This document shows, piece by piece, positions 20,459-30,989 of a DNA stretch of 64,000 nt (the stretch's first letter is position 1; each line of letters opens with the position of its first letter). The notes below the pieces were generated by a model that searched no databases, was not told the DNA's origin, and saw nothing but the letters and a program-made list of their open reading frames with translations. A program made the translations under genes and the position numbers. The DNA is from Acanthococcus lagerstroemiae (Eukaryota > Arthropoda > Insecta > Hemiptera > Eriococcidae): assembly GCA_031841125.1 (NCBI GenBank), contig CM063110.1, positions 21,385,626 to 21,449,625 on the forward strand, in the 5' to 3' direction.

Positions 20459-21139
20459 AGCTGAATACTATTCAGAACACCGTTCTCTGTCTGGCAACAG
20501 GAGTACTACGCTCCACTCCCATTACCAGCCTACATGCGGAGTCCAACATTGTACCTCTCCATCGCCACAGAAATTTAGCCTGCAATCATCGACTATTTCC
20601 GAGTTCACGCGATTCCACTCCACATAAATGCCTTCCGACTAACGTCTAGTGCTACATCATTTTCCAACTTCCATCATCATCGTCAGAAATTACTGCAGAA
20701 ATACGACTTACAGGCACACGTCACTAGAATCAATCTCATTTTTGCAGTTCCAGCATAATGGCAACAAGAATGGGCAACGTGCCCTCCAACCCGCCTCCAT
20801 CCAGTCGAGCCCATATTAGCTGACTGAACCACATTTTACCATGTAGATGGTAAAAAGAAGAAAATATTCGCTCGTGTACGAATAGGCCACACCATCCTGA
20901 TGCGCATTTTTTATTACAAACGGCTACCACCCCCGACTTGTAAGACTTTCAACACTCGGCTAGATGTACTTCATATCCTAATACCTGTCCTGATCCTACA
21001 CACCTACTATAAGGCTTACTCTTTTCTCGTCTCTGAGACACTTATTGATTCACCAGCAGAGGTAACTCAATTTCTTTCTTTTCTACGGGACTGTAATTTC
21101 AAATCTTCACCAGTAACAAAGTAGGTACATGTCACAGCC

Positions 21140-22290
21140 GGTAAAAGTGTTACGGATAAGTTCGAGTACTGGCTCCACTACTCTTCAACGCTTTCATGAC
21201 TGCCTTCCTTATCTGTGTGAACCACAAACTTCAAGACCGTGTAATAAAAATAAACTACCGCACCGATGATGGCCTACACAACCTGGCCAGATTCAAAAGC
21301 CAGAAGAAAGTAAGAACCCGCTTCATCTCTGAGCTACAGTATACAGACGATGCAGTGATACTCGGTCACACAGCGGAAGAAACTCACAGAATGACGGATG
21401 TATTCGTGGACATCTATCTAGATCTGGGAATGGAGATCAATCATGCGAAGGCCAAACTGCTGATTATGAGATATTATGCACCCGCAGCCCCGGTCACTAC
21501 CATCAACATTGCCGGAAATACTATAGAAACTGCAAAACAGTTCAGCAACCTGGGTTGTCTTGTGGCCAATAACTGTCACCTGAACTCCGAGATAAACCAC
21601 CGAATTGAGTGACACTGTGTTTAAACTAAAGCGCAGAGTACTAAACTGTAATGGTCTCAAGATCGAAACCAACATCGCGGTCAACAAAGCTGTAGTATTG
21701 CCCACCCTATTATACGGATCTGAATGCTGGGCAGTAAACAAGAAGCATGATTGTGAAATCACTCGAAAAGTTCCAACAGAGGCAACTCCGGAACGTCTTT
21801 CATATCAAGTGGCAAGACTACGTGTCCAACAAAAGAGTGCTCGAACTAGCAAAGTGCAACCCAATAGAGTAGATCTAGCTAGAGCCTAGTGAAGGAGAAT
21901 TGGGCATGTTGGGACAATGCCTCACGAACAATTCCCGAAGCAGACACTCTACGAGGAGATTGGGCAGGGCTGGAGAGCTTAAGACGAGCAAATAAAGAAA
22001 TACACAGACATGCTACACATGACGTTGAAGAATGCCAATTTACACGATAATTGGGAACAGTTGTTCAAGGACCGAAGCGCTTGGAGAGCAGTAGCCCACC
22101 AAAGTTACAGAATTTTCGGCTGTCAACACCAAGAACTGAAAAACCCGAAGACACACCTAGCACTTGCCCTGACTGTGGTCGACTGATTGAGTCCAACATC
22201 GAGATGATCAGCCAGAGGAGTGTGCATGGACGGCAAACCTGATGGGCAGGGATCCTCAAGGACGAGGCCTGACGACGACGACGAATTTAA
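21140..22290 (+). pseudogene. CR1/L2-like non-LTR retrotransposon, 3' half
   Basis: An RT block (21196-21612) contains ELQYTDDAVILGHT, a variant of the catalytic A-D-D motif with T in place of A. NHAKAKLLIM and AKQFSNLGCLVANNC follow. After a frameshift near 21612 come VNKAVVLPTLLYGSECWAV and, in a third frame, FHIKWQDYVSNKRVLELAK. The C-terminus near 22020-22130 (LKNANLHDNWEQLFKDRSAW, then SYRIFG) fits the usual ending of this RT group. A GAC-rich microsatellite (about 22270-22285) closes the element, as in many CR1/L2-type copies. Several frameshifts and stops mean it is dead. Confidence 0.8.
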
Positions 22291-22402
22291 GATCACAGCT
22301 ATAACTCCTATCATCGTTACTCGTCGCCTAAGATGATAATGGTCAAAAGTGGCGTTAAATATAAAATACTCATTGATCGATTTTCATCGCGTTATTGAAA
22401 TT

Positions 22403-22621
22403 CAGTGGCACCTTCTTGTTTACAAAATCACCCGGAGAAACCTTCCAGCGAGATCCACTCAGCCTTTGTTCTTTCTCCCCCCCCCTCCCAAGAAAAAAAT
22501 ACTTTTCAGCTTTTATGGTTCTTTGTAATTGTTTGTGGACAATGCCAACCTCCTAACCTCCTCCCCAATTCACACGTCACCCACCTACCCACATCAGAAG
22601 TTCCCACGGTGGGCGCCACTG
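22403..22621. mobile_element. hAT-like MITE (219 bp)
   Basis: The start CAGTGGCACC and end GGGCGCCACTG are inverted ends. The interior is C-rich and resembles 16381-16605. The flanking octamers do not match, so the duplication has decayed or the limits are slightly off. Confidence 0.5.
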
Positions 22622-22849
22622 GAAAGAACCGAGAAGTAGAAGATCACGAGTTATACGGGTGGCTGAATTAGTTTCCAACATCAGTTTCTTTTACCGAATG
22701 CGAAAATTGAACCACCTACGGTGCGAAAAAGAGCTGACAATGAAAAAACAGCAGGTTCAACAGAGTATCAACTTCTGGGTTTTAAGGATCACTAAATCCA
22801 ATTTTGATATTGACTCTACTGAAAAGTGAAAGCTCAGATACTTATAACT

Positions 22850-24060
22850 TATAGGGTTGGATGGTGGCTGATAATAGGCAATGGCAGATTTACCATTGTG
22901 CTAGAGTGTGCTTAAGCACAGAGCTGCTGTCGACGGTACAACCCCCCCCTTCCTTTTGCCCAACGGGAGCAGTGATTGCGCCCTGCAAAGCCCTGAAGTA
23001 CCTCGGGCTGTGGTTCGACGGGAAGCTGTCGTTTAGAGATCATGCGAAGAAGACAGCGCAGAAGGCGGAGTGAGTCGCTGCCAGATTAAGCCGACGCATG
23101 TTGAACCTAGGGGAGCCGACAAAGAAGAAACATAAGCTGCTGGCGAACGTCGCCATACATGGGACTCTAATCTGGTCCGAGGCCATCGGTGCCAGGGAGC
23201 ACAGAAGAACCGATCTGGTAGAGTCCAACGGAAGGCTGTGCTAAGGTGTGTCAGCGCCTATCGCAATGTCTCCACAGAGGCAGTTTGCGTGCTAGCAGGT
23301 ATACCACCGGGGTGGAATTAGCCGCCAACGAGCGGAAGAGGGTGTACACAGCGCGACGTGGAAGATGCCACCGAAGAGCAGAGCGGCGCTACGAGCCAAG
23401 CGGGATTGCATGTGAGAAGAGCGGCTCTCCCGAAGTACTAAGGGGGAGTGAACCCATCTGCTAGTACTCAGCCTCGACACGTGGCTGGGCAGACGCCATG
23501 GCCAGATGAACTTTTATCTGACGCAGGTGATAAGCGGCCATGGTGTTTTCAACAAATACCAGCATCGGATGGGCATAGCCGAGAGTCCGCGGTGCTCCTA
23601 CTGCGCTGGAGGAGGGCGTGATGATGCTTGGTACACACTGTTCGAGTATCCGGCATTCGACCGAGAGAGGGAAGAAGCGGTGGCCGCCTTTCGAAACGCT
23701 GGCGTTGAGCCGTCTACACCCAAGAACCTGGTGCTGACAATAATGAAGAGTAGAGCGGGGTGGGATCAGGACCTTTGTCAAGAAGACATTGAACCGCAAG
23801 GTGGAAATGAAGTAGCAAAGACAAAGGGTGTGGTTACAGCAAGCAATGCCGGTATTCGCCATCCCACCAACATCGACGACGACGACGACAACGTCGATGT
23901 CGCTGCTGCAGACAGAAGATGAAGACGATCTGGCGCAACTCGACACTGAAGAAGACGAATAAGACACCGTAGACTCGCCGCCGAGGAAAAGCGAGAGGAG
24001 AAATGGTGTAGGAGGGTAGCCTACCTCAAAGCTTCCCCCTCTATCCTGATGCAGGCTCAA
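22850..24060 (+). pseudogene. R1-like retrotransposon ORF2, 3' region
   Basis: CKALKYLGLWFDGKLSFRDH (about 22980-23040) is the R1-type RT thumb motif. Downstream, through frameshifts, are ARLSRRMLNLGEPTKKKHKL, SAYRNVSTEAVCVLAGIPP near 23245-23305, and HGVFNKYQHRMGIAESPRCSYC (about 23535-23600). The last is the C-terminal CxxC region typical of the R1 clade. Several stops (for example near 23071) show decay. A short GAC repeat near 23875-23890 and a GC-rich tail follow. R1 elements usually sit in 28S rDNA; there is no rDNA here, so this is a dispersed copy or relative. Confidence 0.82.
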
Positions 24061-24139
24061 TCGGGGTAATTCCAGGATAGGGTGTGCGGTGTCCCGGGGC
24101 CATGTTGGCGTGCGTGCACCGCCACGCGCCCCACTATCA

Positions 24140-24530
24140 TCGAAGCACAGAGCTGCAAAAGTTTGAGGGTAGCAAAATTCATCATAGGACAAAACTCGAA
24201 AGTGGTAGTACATTTTTGGGAGCGGCACCACCGAAATGTCTAACTTGCAACGAACAATTAACAGTAAGACATATACTACTTGATTGCAGAAAGTATACAA
24301 AAATACGAACGAACTTACAACTACCAAACAACCTCCAAATGATACTAACTGACAATCAGACTGCCCTTAACCTCGTCCACGAATTCATAACCCAAACCGG
24401 AGTCAACTTTAGCGTGTCTCCGTAACCAGAATATGTTATACCTACTCGTATTTACTACACATAAGTTAAATTTAAGATTATAATCCTACTTCTAGGATAT
24501 TAAAAATCTTTAATAATAAAAAAAAAAAAT
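24140..24530 (+). pseudogene. Jockey-like ORF2 C-terminus with 3' tail
   Basis: The frame ending at 24425 contains PPKCLTCNEQLTVRHILLDC then RKYTKIRTNL, the C-x2-C...H...C knuckle that ends Jockey/I-type ORF2 proteins. A 3' UTR of about 100 bp and an A-rich tail (about 24510-24532) follow, marking the retrotransposon's true 3' end. The copy is strongly 5'-truncated. A comparable end is at 56960-57345. Confidence 0.8.
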
Positions 24531-24559
24531 TAACACATAGCGGCAAATCAGGTATATCC

Positions 24560-24884
24560 GGCCTTGGAAATAGGACCAGTCATGTGCATAGTTTGACATT
24601 ATTTTCATAACCGGAAAAACGTTACTTTCACGCGTTACGTGTCACATTTGAGGAGGAATGAAATAATCCCTTCCATGGAAATGTATTTTGACATTTTCTT
24701 GTCTTTACTTTGGCACATTCCAGTCATGGGTATAACACCAACGGGAAAAGCGTTACATTTGAGGAGTAACGAAAAGGAATTATCATTTCCATGGAAATCG
24801 TGTTGACATTTTTATATCTTTAATTTGGCACACAACAGGAAAAAGCGTTACTACAGAGCGTGACAAAAAGATCGTAACGAAAAA

Positions 24885-24921
<37 letters not shown>

Positions 24922-25440
24922 CTACTGACTGACTGGACTGACTGACTGGACTAACTGGACTGACTGGACTGACTGACTGCTGACTGACTGGACTGACTGA
25001 CTGGACTGACTGACTGGACTGACTGACTGACTGGACTGACTGACTGGACTGACTGACTGACTGGACTGACTGACTGAACTGACTGACTCAACACTTGATT
25101 TGCCTGCAAGCACTACGCTCGGCTAATGCATCATCTTGCAGACAAGTATGCAACCACAGAAGAGCATTTTCATGGCTGCTTCGCGGACTGCGTCGACATG
25201 AGAATGTCATCGTCCAGCGAACGTAGCGCCCAAAAAATGAGCGCGCCAAAAAATATAGAGCGCAACGTGCACTGCAGAGTGTAGCGGACAACGACATTCT
25301 CATGTTGCGCAGTCCGCGAAGCAGACATGAAAATACTCTCCCGTGGTTGCAGACTCGTGATGCACTAGCAGAGTGCTTGCAGGCTGGTACAAGGAACGTG
25401 ATGCTTGCATGCGAAAACAGTTTCTTCTCAGATGACTCTA
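24560..25440 (+). mobile_element. Composite foldback-type repeat, copy 2
   Basis: The order is unique modules (GGAAAAACGTTAC-type blocks, TTTCCATGGAAAT, CTTTACTTTGGCACA), an AAT microsatellite, a GACT array, then an imperfect hairpin. In the hairpin the arm at about 25104-25215 pairs with about 25290-25405. TGCTTCGCGGACTGCG on the left faces CGCAGTCCGCGAAGCA on the right, and GCACTACGCTCGGCTAATGC faces GCACTAGCAGAGTGCTTGC. The same order occurs reversed at 58985-59670, and the first modules also occur at 5570-7131. No coding sequence recognised. Confidence 0.75.
24874..25085 (+). repeat. AAT microsatellite followed by a GACT/GGACT array
   Basis: About 14 AAT units (24878-24919) are followed by about 160 bp of GACTGACTGGACT units (24923-25085). 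The minus-strand frame across it (a V/S/Q repeat) is a low-complexity artefact. Confidence 0.9.
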
Positions 25441-25717
25441 CCAGGCTGTTTCGGGATTGATCTTCCCCAACACGAACACCACTGTTATCCCGCAAAATGA
25501 CTGAGAAGCGAAGAATTTGGCCTTGTTAAGCAAAACGTGTACAATAATAATTAAATGTCGGACCAAAAACCGATTTACGGATCTCCACATAAATCCAATT
25601 TGCCGGAACGAGTTGGCTTTCCTGATGAACACCATTAATTGTCGCACAGTTTTCAAAGCCATCCCACGCAGGCTTATGCGCGTCAATAGGGTTGAATGAT
25701 TTTTATTTGTCCAACAT

Positions 25718-25762
25718 TATGAAGAGAGAGAGAGAGAGAGAAAGAGAAAGAGAGCGGGAGGG
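25718..25762 (+). repeat. GA microsatellite
   Basis: A run of AGAGAG units with a few AAAG variants. The overlapping RERERE frame is a by-product. Confidence 0.9.
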
Positions 25763-25879
25763 GGAAAACGAGCATACAGAGTGCGACAGAGTGAGAAAGA
25801 TTGCTAGAAGGAGAGAGGCGGACAGAAAATGTGACATATCGAAAAGAGGAAAGGTATTTCGTAAAACACGAATGTAAAA

Positions 25880-26450
25880 CTAGTTGATTTACAGTAATGG
25901 ACGATTATCGGATGTATTGGTGCGCCGCTAATGTTAACGATGCCGAGGTTGGCGCATAATTTCCATCATTATTTTATTATTACTATTATCACATTTATTA
26001 ACGGGGCAAAAGATTCTCTGGTATTTATTAAAAGCCGAAACCGAGGAGACGGTCGTTCGCACTCGTTTAATTACTTACATGAAGCGTGTTATATATAGTA
26101 TGACCAGAGAGCAAAAATGATGGCGCTCGTAATTTTAAAACTACTATATCGAATATTTTGGCGGCGGTGGTAGTGGCCATGATAGGACAGAGGAGTGAGA
26201 GAGAGAGAGCTTTTTACGAAACACGAAATATTATATCGCGCGCAGTTATCGCATTCGAGGGCGACGGTTGTTAGTTCTGTTATACCAGCGCGTAATAATT
26301 TGTAAAAAGATTAGTTACCATCTGTTAGCGAGCTGTTTTCGTTAATGGATTCGTCGCTACTCGATAATGTTGCTGTGTTAGCTGCCTTTTCTCTATTTAT
26401 TTCTATTACTAGCCAAAAGTCGCGCACCCCGGACACGCCAACTATTAATT
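25880..26450. other. CpG-containing unique non-coding island
   Basis: Mixed-composition sequence with many CpG, no repeats and no extended frame (for example GGCGGCGGTGGTAGTGG near 26160). It contrasts with the surrounding transposon debris and could be host regulatory or intronic DNA. I can name no specific element. Confidence 0.3.
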
Positions 26451-26571
26451 AATGCGTTGTTTAATCAATAATAATACGCAATATCGCCGCTGCGAAACAC
26501 TCCGAATGAATCTTCTCTACATAAATTTATTTATAATATTACAATCGGTATTCACCAAGACCAAGCAAACG

Positions 26572-26720
26572 CAGGGGCGAAACTATAGGGGTGTGGGGGT
26601 TGAAACACCCCCCCCCAATAATTTGGCAGACTGCAAATTTTAAGACTGTTCACTTGACCTCCCCTCTCCCAATAATTTGACAGTCGGCAAATTTTGAAAC
26701 CGTTCATTTGAATTTTCATT
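26572..26720. mobile_element. Possible hAT-type left end
   Basis: CAGGGGCGAAACTATAGGGG followed by G- and C-runs resembles the left ends of hAT MITEs. A unit of about 53 bp (CCCAATAATTTGGCAGACTG, then TTCACTTGACC) is tandemly duplicated. No right end was found. The 26720-27360 stretch that follows shows nothing else. Confidence 0.35.
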
Positions 26721-27360
26721 TTTTTATGCGTGTCTGTTTGTTTATTTATTTTCTTTTTCAATTAAGAAATATTTTGATTACAAAATTGGCAAATTTTTAG
26801 TTTATTAAACATTTTGTCCACGAATTTTTAGTTATCAAAAAATATTTGTCGGCAAATTTTCCTTCTCCACCTTTCCAAACTGAAAGTCAAATTTCGTTTC
26901 TGAAAATGGAGTACCCTGGACCTTTGTTAGAGACTAGTCAGTCAAAAGCAGAAGGTTTCAAGCTGAGAATCGAACGTTCTTTGAAAGTTTGAAACAAAGC
27001 TGAAATGTGGAAGACATTTCGAAAATCTGAAAGTCCGTAGCAAACGATAAATTTCAAAATTCAATGACTATTCGGACTGCCAGTGCGAAAGAGTCGCCCT
27101 CTATAATTTTAGGCAGGTGAAAAAAAGGAACATTTTAGAAAAATTCATCAGTCTGACATGAAAATGGTCACAATGGAAGAAAAATTTTACGTACTATAAA
27201 TTTTGTCCTAATCAATTTTTCGATCGACGCTTTCGTTTTCATAATATATACCTATTTTGAGATTTCTTAGTTCGCCTGTAAATGAAATATTCTCCTAGAT
27301 CAGGGTTACAAGGTAAATAACTACAGTGCGCCACCGCTTTGAGCAGCCCGAAAACTGTTC

Positions 27361-27745
27361 ACTTCGTCACTCCGTCACTCACTGAGTCAGTGATTCACTC
27401 AGTCACTCGCTTATTTATTGAGTTATTCACTCAGTTACTCCGTCACTCACTCAATGAGTCAGTGATTCACTCAGTCACTCGCTTACTCATTTAGTGATTC
27501 ACCAAGTTACTCACTCACTTACTCAGTGATTCAGTGATTCACTCACTTACTTAGTTATTCACTCATTCTGTAATGTAGTTATTCATTCGCTTCCTCACTC
27601 CGCCACTCACTCAATAAGTCAGTGATTCACTCAGTCACACAGTCATTCGCTTACTTACTCAGTGATTCACTCAGTCATTCAACCACTACCTTAGTGACTC
27701 ACTCAATCACTCAGTCACTCGCTCACGCATTCAGTGACTTACTAA
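27361..27745 (+). repeat. Degenerate CACTCAGT-type tandem array
   Basis: About 385 bp of CACTCAGT, CACTCGCTTA and GTGATTCACTCA-like units, strongly diverged. It stops just before the large palindrome starting at 27768. The composition recalls the TCAG arrays of the foldback family, but the unit order differs. Confidence 0.85.
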
Positions 27746-27767
27746 CTGTCTTATGTAAGTTCACTCG

Positions 27768-30700
27768 GTACTGAATGTCCTTAGACGATCAAAAAGGATT
27801 AGTCTTCTATCTGTCTTCGATAATTCAATGTAGCCTCTACAGCCAAGAATAGTACCGGCCTGTCTTATGTAAGTTCACTCGTTGGCTATATGAGATTGTC
27901 TCAGTGCCTACCTATCTTAGATACGTCCGCCTTTTGACCGTATAGAATTTTTGATGACCAAGTGGGAACATAACTTTTGGAAGAAATATTGCGAACAGGG
28001 CTGTATAGCGACAGTATCATTGATTCGGTCCAACATTTTCCTACTGCATGACAACATAAATGAACGCCTGTGGTAAGTCCGCGACAAGTCTTTCAAGAGT
28101 TATCTAGGATGAATGAAGTCACCATTTGGCTTCGATTTTTGTCTATAGAGAGCTAATATTACATTACATCCATTAATTCCTATCTCAACAAGCTTATGTT
28201 TGTCGTATTTTTTAAAATAAAAATTTCAGTTGATCTAGCCAGTCAATGTACACAAAATATAATTTAATGTACCAGGCTTTTGCGTCTATCATTGTCCGGG
28301 TGGCAAGCCGTTGCTTACAAACTTGTAATAAGTTGCCTAACATTCACTTGCAAAAATGTCTATTTAACCTGAGACACCCTGTTTTTAAGTGATTAAGAAA
28401 ATAATCTATCAGCTTTTCCACATGGATATCAATATCCAGGGTGTTTTTTTTTGCAGTGACCCACCCTTCCACTTGGTAAATAGGCAACCAACCCAGACAA
28501 TATGTAGATATGTTTGCATTCTTACTTTTGAAGGGGCTGAGTTATGGTCAAATTTTGAAAAGTTTTCTATCTTTGAAATTTTTTTTCTCACAACTGGAGA
28601 TAAGCAGAGAAATAGTACCATTAGGTAATAGTAGAGGTCAGTTGTGGTAACCACAGAAAAAAAATGGTCGGAATCTGTTCGACAGGGTGTTCATAAAATC
28701 AATTGTAATACAAATTATATCAGAAGATTTTCACATTTTTTCAATGTGCCGTAAAATAAGCCCTCTTAAGCCACTGTTTTTTTGTTGTTTCTTTCGCAAT
28801 AGATTGTACATTAAATTTCCCATAAAAACAGTCCTTAGCAATTTTCTTGTATCTGGATTAAAACTGTTCAAAATGGAGTTCAAGATATCCCCGTTAAGAA
28901 TTATTATTACTTTTTGACACAGATGCACACACCTTATGAAGATAATAATCATCTTCTTCAGCTATTTTACTACTTTACAGAGTTACATCGTTTATGGGGC
29001 TTATTCACCTCCTTCCTATCATCTATTTACCCCATATTTGGAATTGAGGCCCATGAAATGGGGGGGGGGAGGAGGTTCTAGTATTTTGTAAAGCTCAATA
29101 TGGGTATCCAATAACTGGTTCCAAAGGTCGCTAAATACAGTTTTGGTAACATTTTGGCCATACGCCCCGAACTGTGGCGCATACTAATGGGAAGGAGGTG
29201 CAAGATGAAGGTTGTGGTAACCACAAAGAAAAAAAAATTAAAGTTCATGGACAGTGGTTGAACATGATGTTCATAAAATTAATTTTACTTAGTACGAGTA
29301 CAAAATTGTATTGGAAAATGTTGGTATCATTTCTATTTACTGTAACACCCGGGGGGAGGGGGAGGGTTAGTTATTAATTTAGTGATGAAATGTTATTTAT
29401 GTACTCTTAGATGAAAGAATCTAGGCCCAGCAAATTGCTGTTGACATGGATAGAAGAACCAGATAGGTCATGGTCTTATAGTTATGAATACATTGTGAAA
29501 AAAGTTCCCCCCCCCCATATTCCAGTTGATTGTGATCACACGGAAGAATTACAAAATTATTGTTAACCAACCAAATTAACGTGAAAATTTCATATATTAT
29601 TAGCTGAATGTTTTGGTTTTATTCTTGTTCTTTTCCCTTACAATTTGTTAGTTATCTTGTTTTGCAAAGAATTTTGTGAACTGAAATTTTAAAAATACTT
29701 CTAATTTCAATCATTTTTTAACCTCAATTCCAAATATGGGGTAAATAGATGAAAGGAAGGAGGTGAATAAGCCCCATAAACGATGTAACACTATGATGTA
29801 GTAAAATAACTGAAGAAGATTATTATTATCTTCATAAGGTGTGTGCATCTGTGTTAAAAAGTAATAATTCTTAACGCGGAAATCTTGAACTCCATTTTGA
29901 ACAGTTTTAATCCAGATACAAGAAAATTGCTAATGACCTTTTTTATGAGAAATTTAATGTACAATCTATTGCAAATAAAAAACCGTAGCTTACGCGGGCG
30001 AGGTTTACAGTAAATTGAAAAAATGTGAAAATCATTTAATGTAATTTGTATTAAAATTGATTTAATGAACACCCTGTCGAACCGATTCCGACCACTTATT
30101 TTCTGTGGTTACCACAACTGACCTCTACTATTACCTACTGGTACCATTTTTCTGTTCATCTCCAGTCGTGAGAAAAAAAAATTTCAAAGATAGACAACTT
30201 TTCAAAATGTGACTATAACTTGCCCCTTCAAAAGTAAGAATGCAAACATATCTACATATTGTCTGGGTTGGTTGCCTATTTACCAAGTGGAAGGGTGGGT
30301 CACTGCAAAAATTACACCCTGAATATATTGATATCTATGTGGAAAAGCTGATAGATTATTTCCTTAATCACCTGAAAACAGGGTGTCTCAGGTTAAATAG
30401 ACATCACTGCAACTGAATGTTAGGCAACTTATTACAAGTTTGTGAGTAACGGCTTGCCATGTAGATAATGATAGACGCAAAGCCTGGTATATTAAATCAT
30501 ATTTTGCGTACATTGACTGCCTAGATCAACTGAAATTTTCATTTAGAAAAATACGACAGACATAAGCGGGTTGAGATAGGAATTAATGGATGTAATGTAA
30601 TATTAGCTCTCCATAGACAAAAATCGAAGCCAAATGGTGACTTCATTCATCCTAGATAATCTTGAAAGACTTGTCGCGGACTTACCACAGGCGTTCATTT

Positions 30701-30989
30701 ACGTTGTCATGCAGTAGGAAAATGTTGGACCGAATCAATGATACTGTCGCTATACAGCACTGTTTGTAATATTTCTTCCAAAAGTTATGTTCCCACTTAG
30801 TCATCAAAAATTCTATACAGTCAAAGAAGGGCGTATCTAAGATAGGTAGGCATTGAGACAATCTCATATAGCCAACGAGTGAACTTACATAAGACAGGCC
30901 GGTACTAGTCTTGGCTGTAGAGGCTACATTGAATTATCGAAGACAGATAGAAGACTAATCCTTTTTGATCGTCTAAGGACATTCAGTAC
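27768..30989. mobile_element. Large palindrome, arms of about 1.27 kb
   Basis: The left arm 27768-29049 (1,282 bp) is the near-complete reverse complement of the right arm 29722-30989 (1,268 bp), around a 672-bp spacer. The outer ends are GTACTGAATGTCCTTAGACG and its reverse complement at 30970-30989. Inner ends are ...GGAATTGAGG and CCTCAATTCC.... Differences are scattered substitutions and small indels, so the arms are related but aged. Each arm contains GACACCCTG/CAGGGTGT-type motifs. A TGTGGTAACCACA palindrome recurs in both arms and, diverged, in the spacer near 29212-29224. No 8-bp duplication is visible outside. It may be a DNA transposon with very long inverted repeats, or an inverted duplication. 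The spacer holds a short open frame at 29411-29566. Confidence 0.88.
29411..29566 (+). other. Candidate coding remnant in the palindrome spacer (51 codons)
   Basis: The ATG at 29411 opens 51 codons ending TAA at 29564-29566. The translation is protein-like rather than low-complexity (KLLLTWIEEPDRSWSYSYEY, then CDHTEELQNYC). Immediately before it is a T-rich tract ending CTCTTAG, which could be a splice acceptor, so this may be an exon. A run of ten C in the frame is a likely indel site. I do not recognise the family. If the palindrome is a transposon, this would be the only trace of its protein. Confidence 0.3.

Larger units (their letters stand above)
18940..21125 (+). pseudogene. Jockey/I-like ORF2 (RT plus C-terminal region) with two nested insertions
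   Basis: The frame enters at VEKAFDRHLPTTILDAI (18940 onward) and continues through FFRVQIGQTLS and GTPQGFVLSP. A stop at about 19150 and a frameshift precede the catalytic YADDLVAFLLHKNP near 19200-19235. The thumb region is split by a SINE (19450-19858) and a hAT MITE (20067-20458). Between and after these, GFLDYGSIVYSTASQST and IQNTVLCLATGVLRSTPI continue in the expected order. The C-terminal region near 20870-21122 (ARIGHTILMRIFYYKR, PPTCKTFNTRLDVLHIL) ends at a stop. The IGHT and cysteine segment is where Jockey/I proteins carry their terminal zinc-knuckle-like region. The element is dead. Confidence 0.85.

Noticed and set aside
23461..24327. The longest open frame in the window (288 codons, minus strand)
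   Set aside because: It runs antisense to the R1-like and Jockey-like fragments, includes a polyvaline run from the GAC repeat, and has no recognisable domain.
24922..25113. A serine/glutamine/valine repeat protein
   Set aside because: It is the frame across the GACT tandem array; every frame of such an array is open.
26572..27045. A hAT element from CAGGGGCGAAAC to about 27037, flanked by AGCAAACG on both sides
   Set aside because: The octamer repeats by eye, but the right side (AAGTCCGT) does not mirror the left end, so the match is probably chance.
24922..27745. CRISPR-like repeat arrays
   Set aside because: The repeats are contiguous with no unique spacers of constant length, and the genome is eukaryotic.
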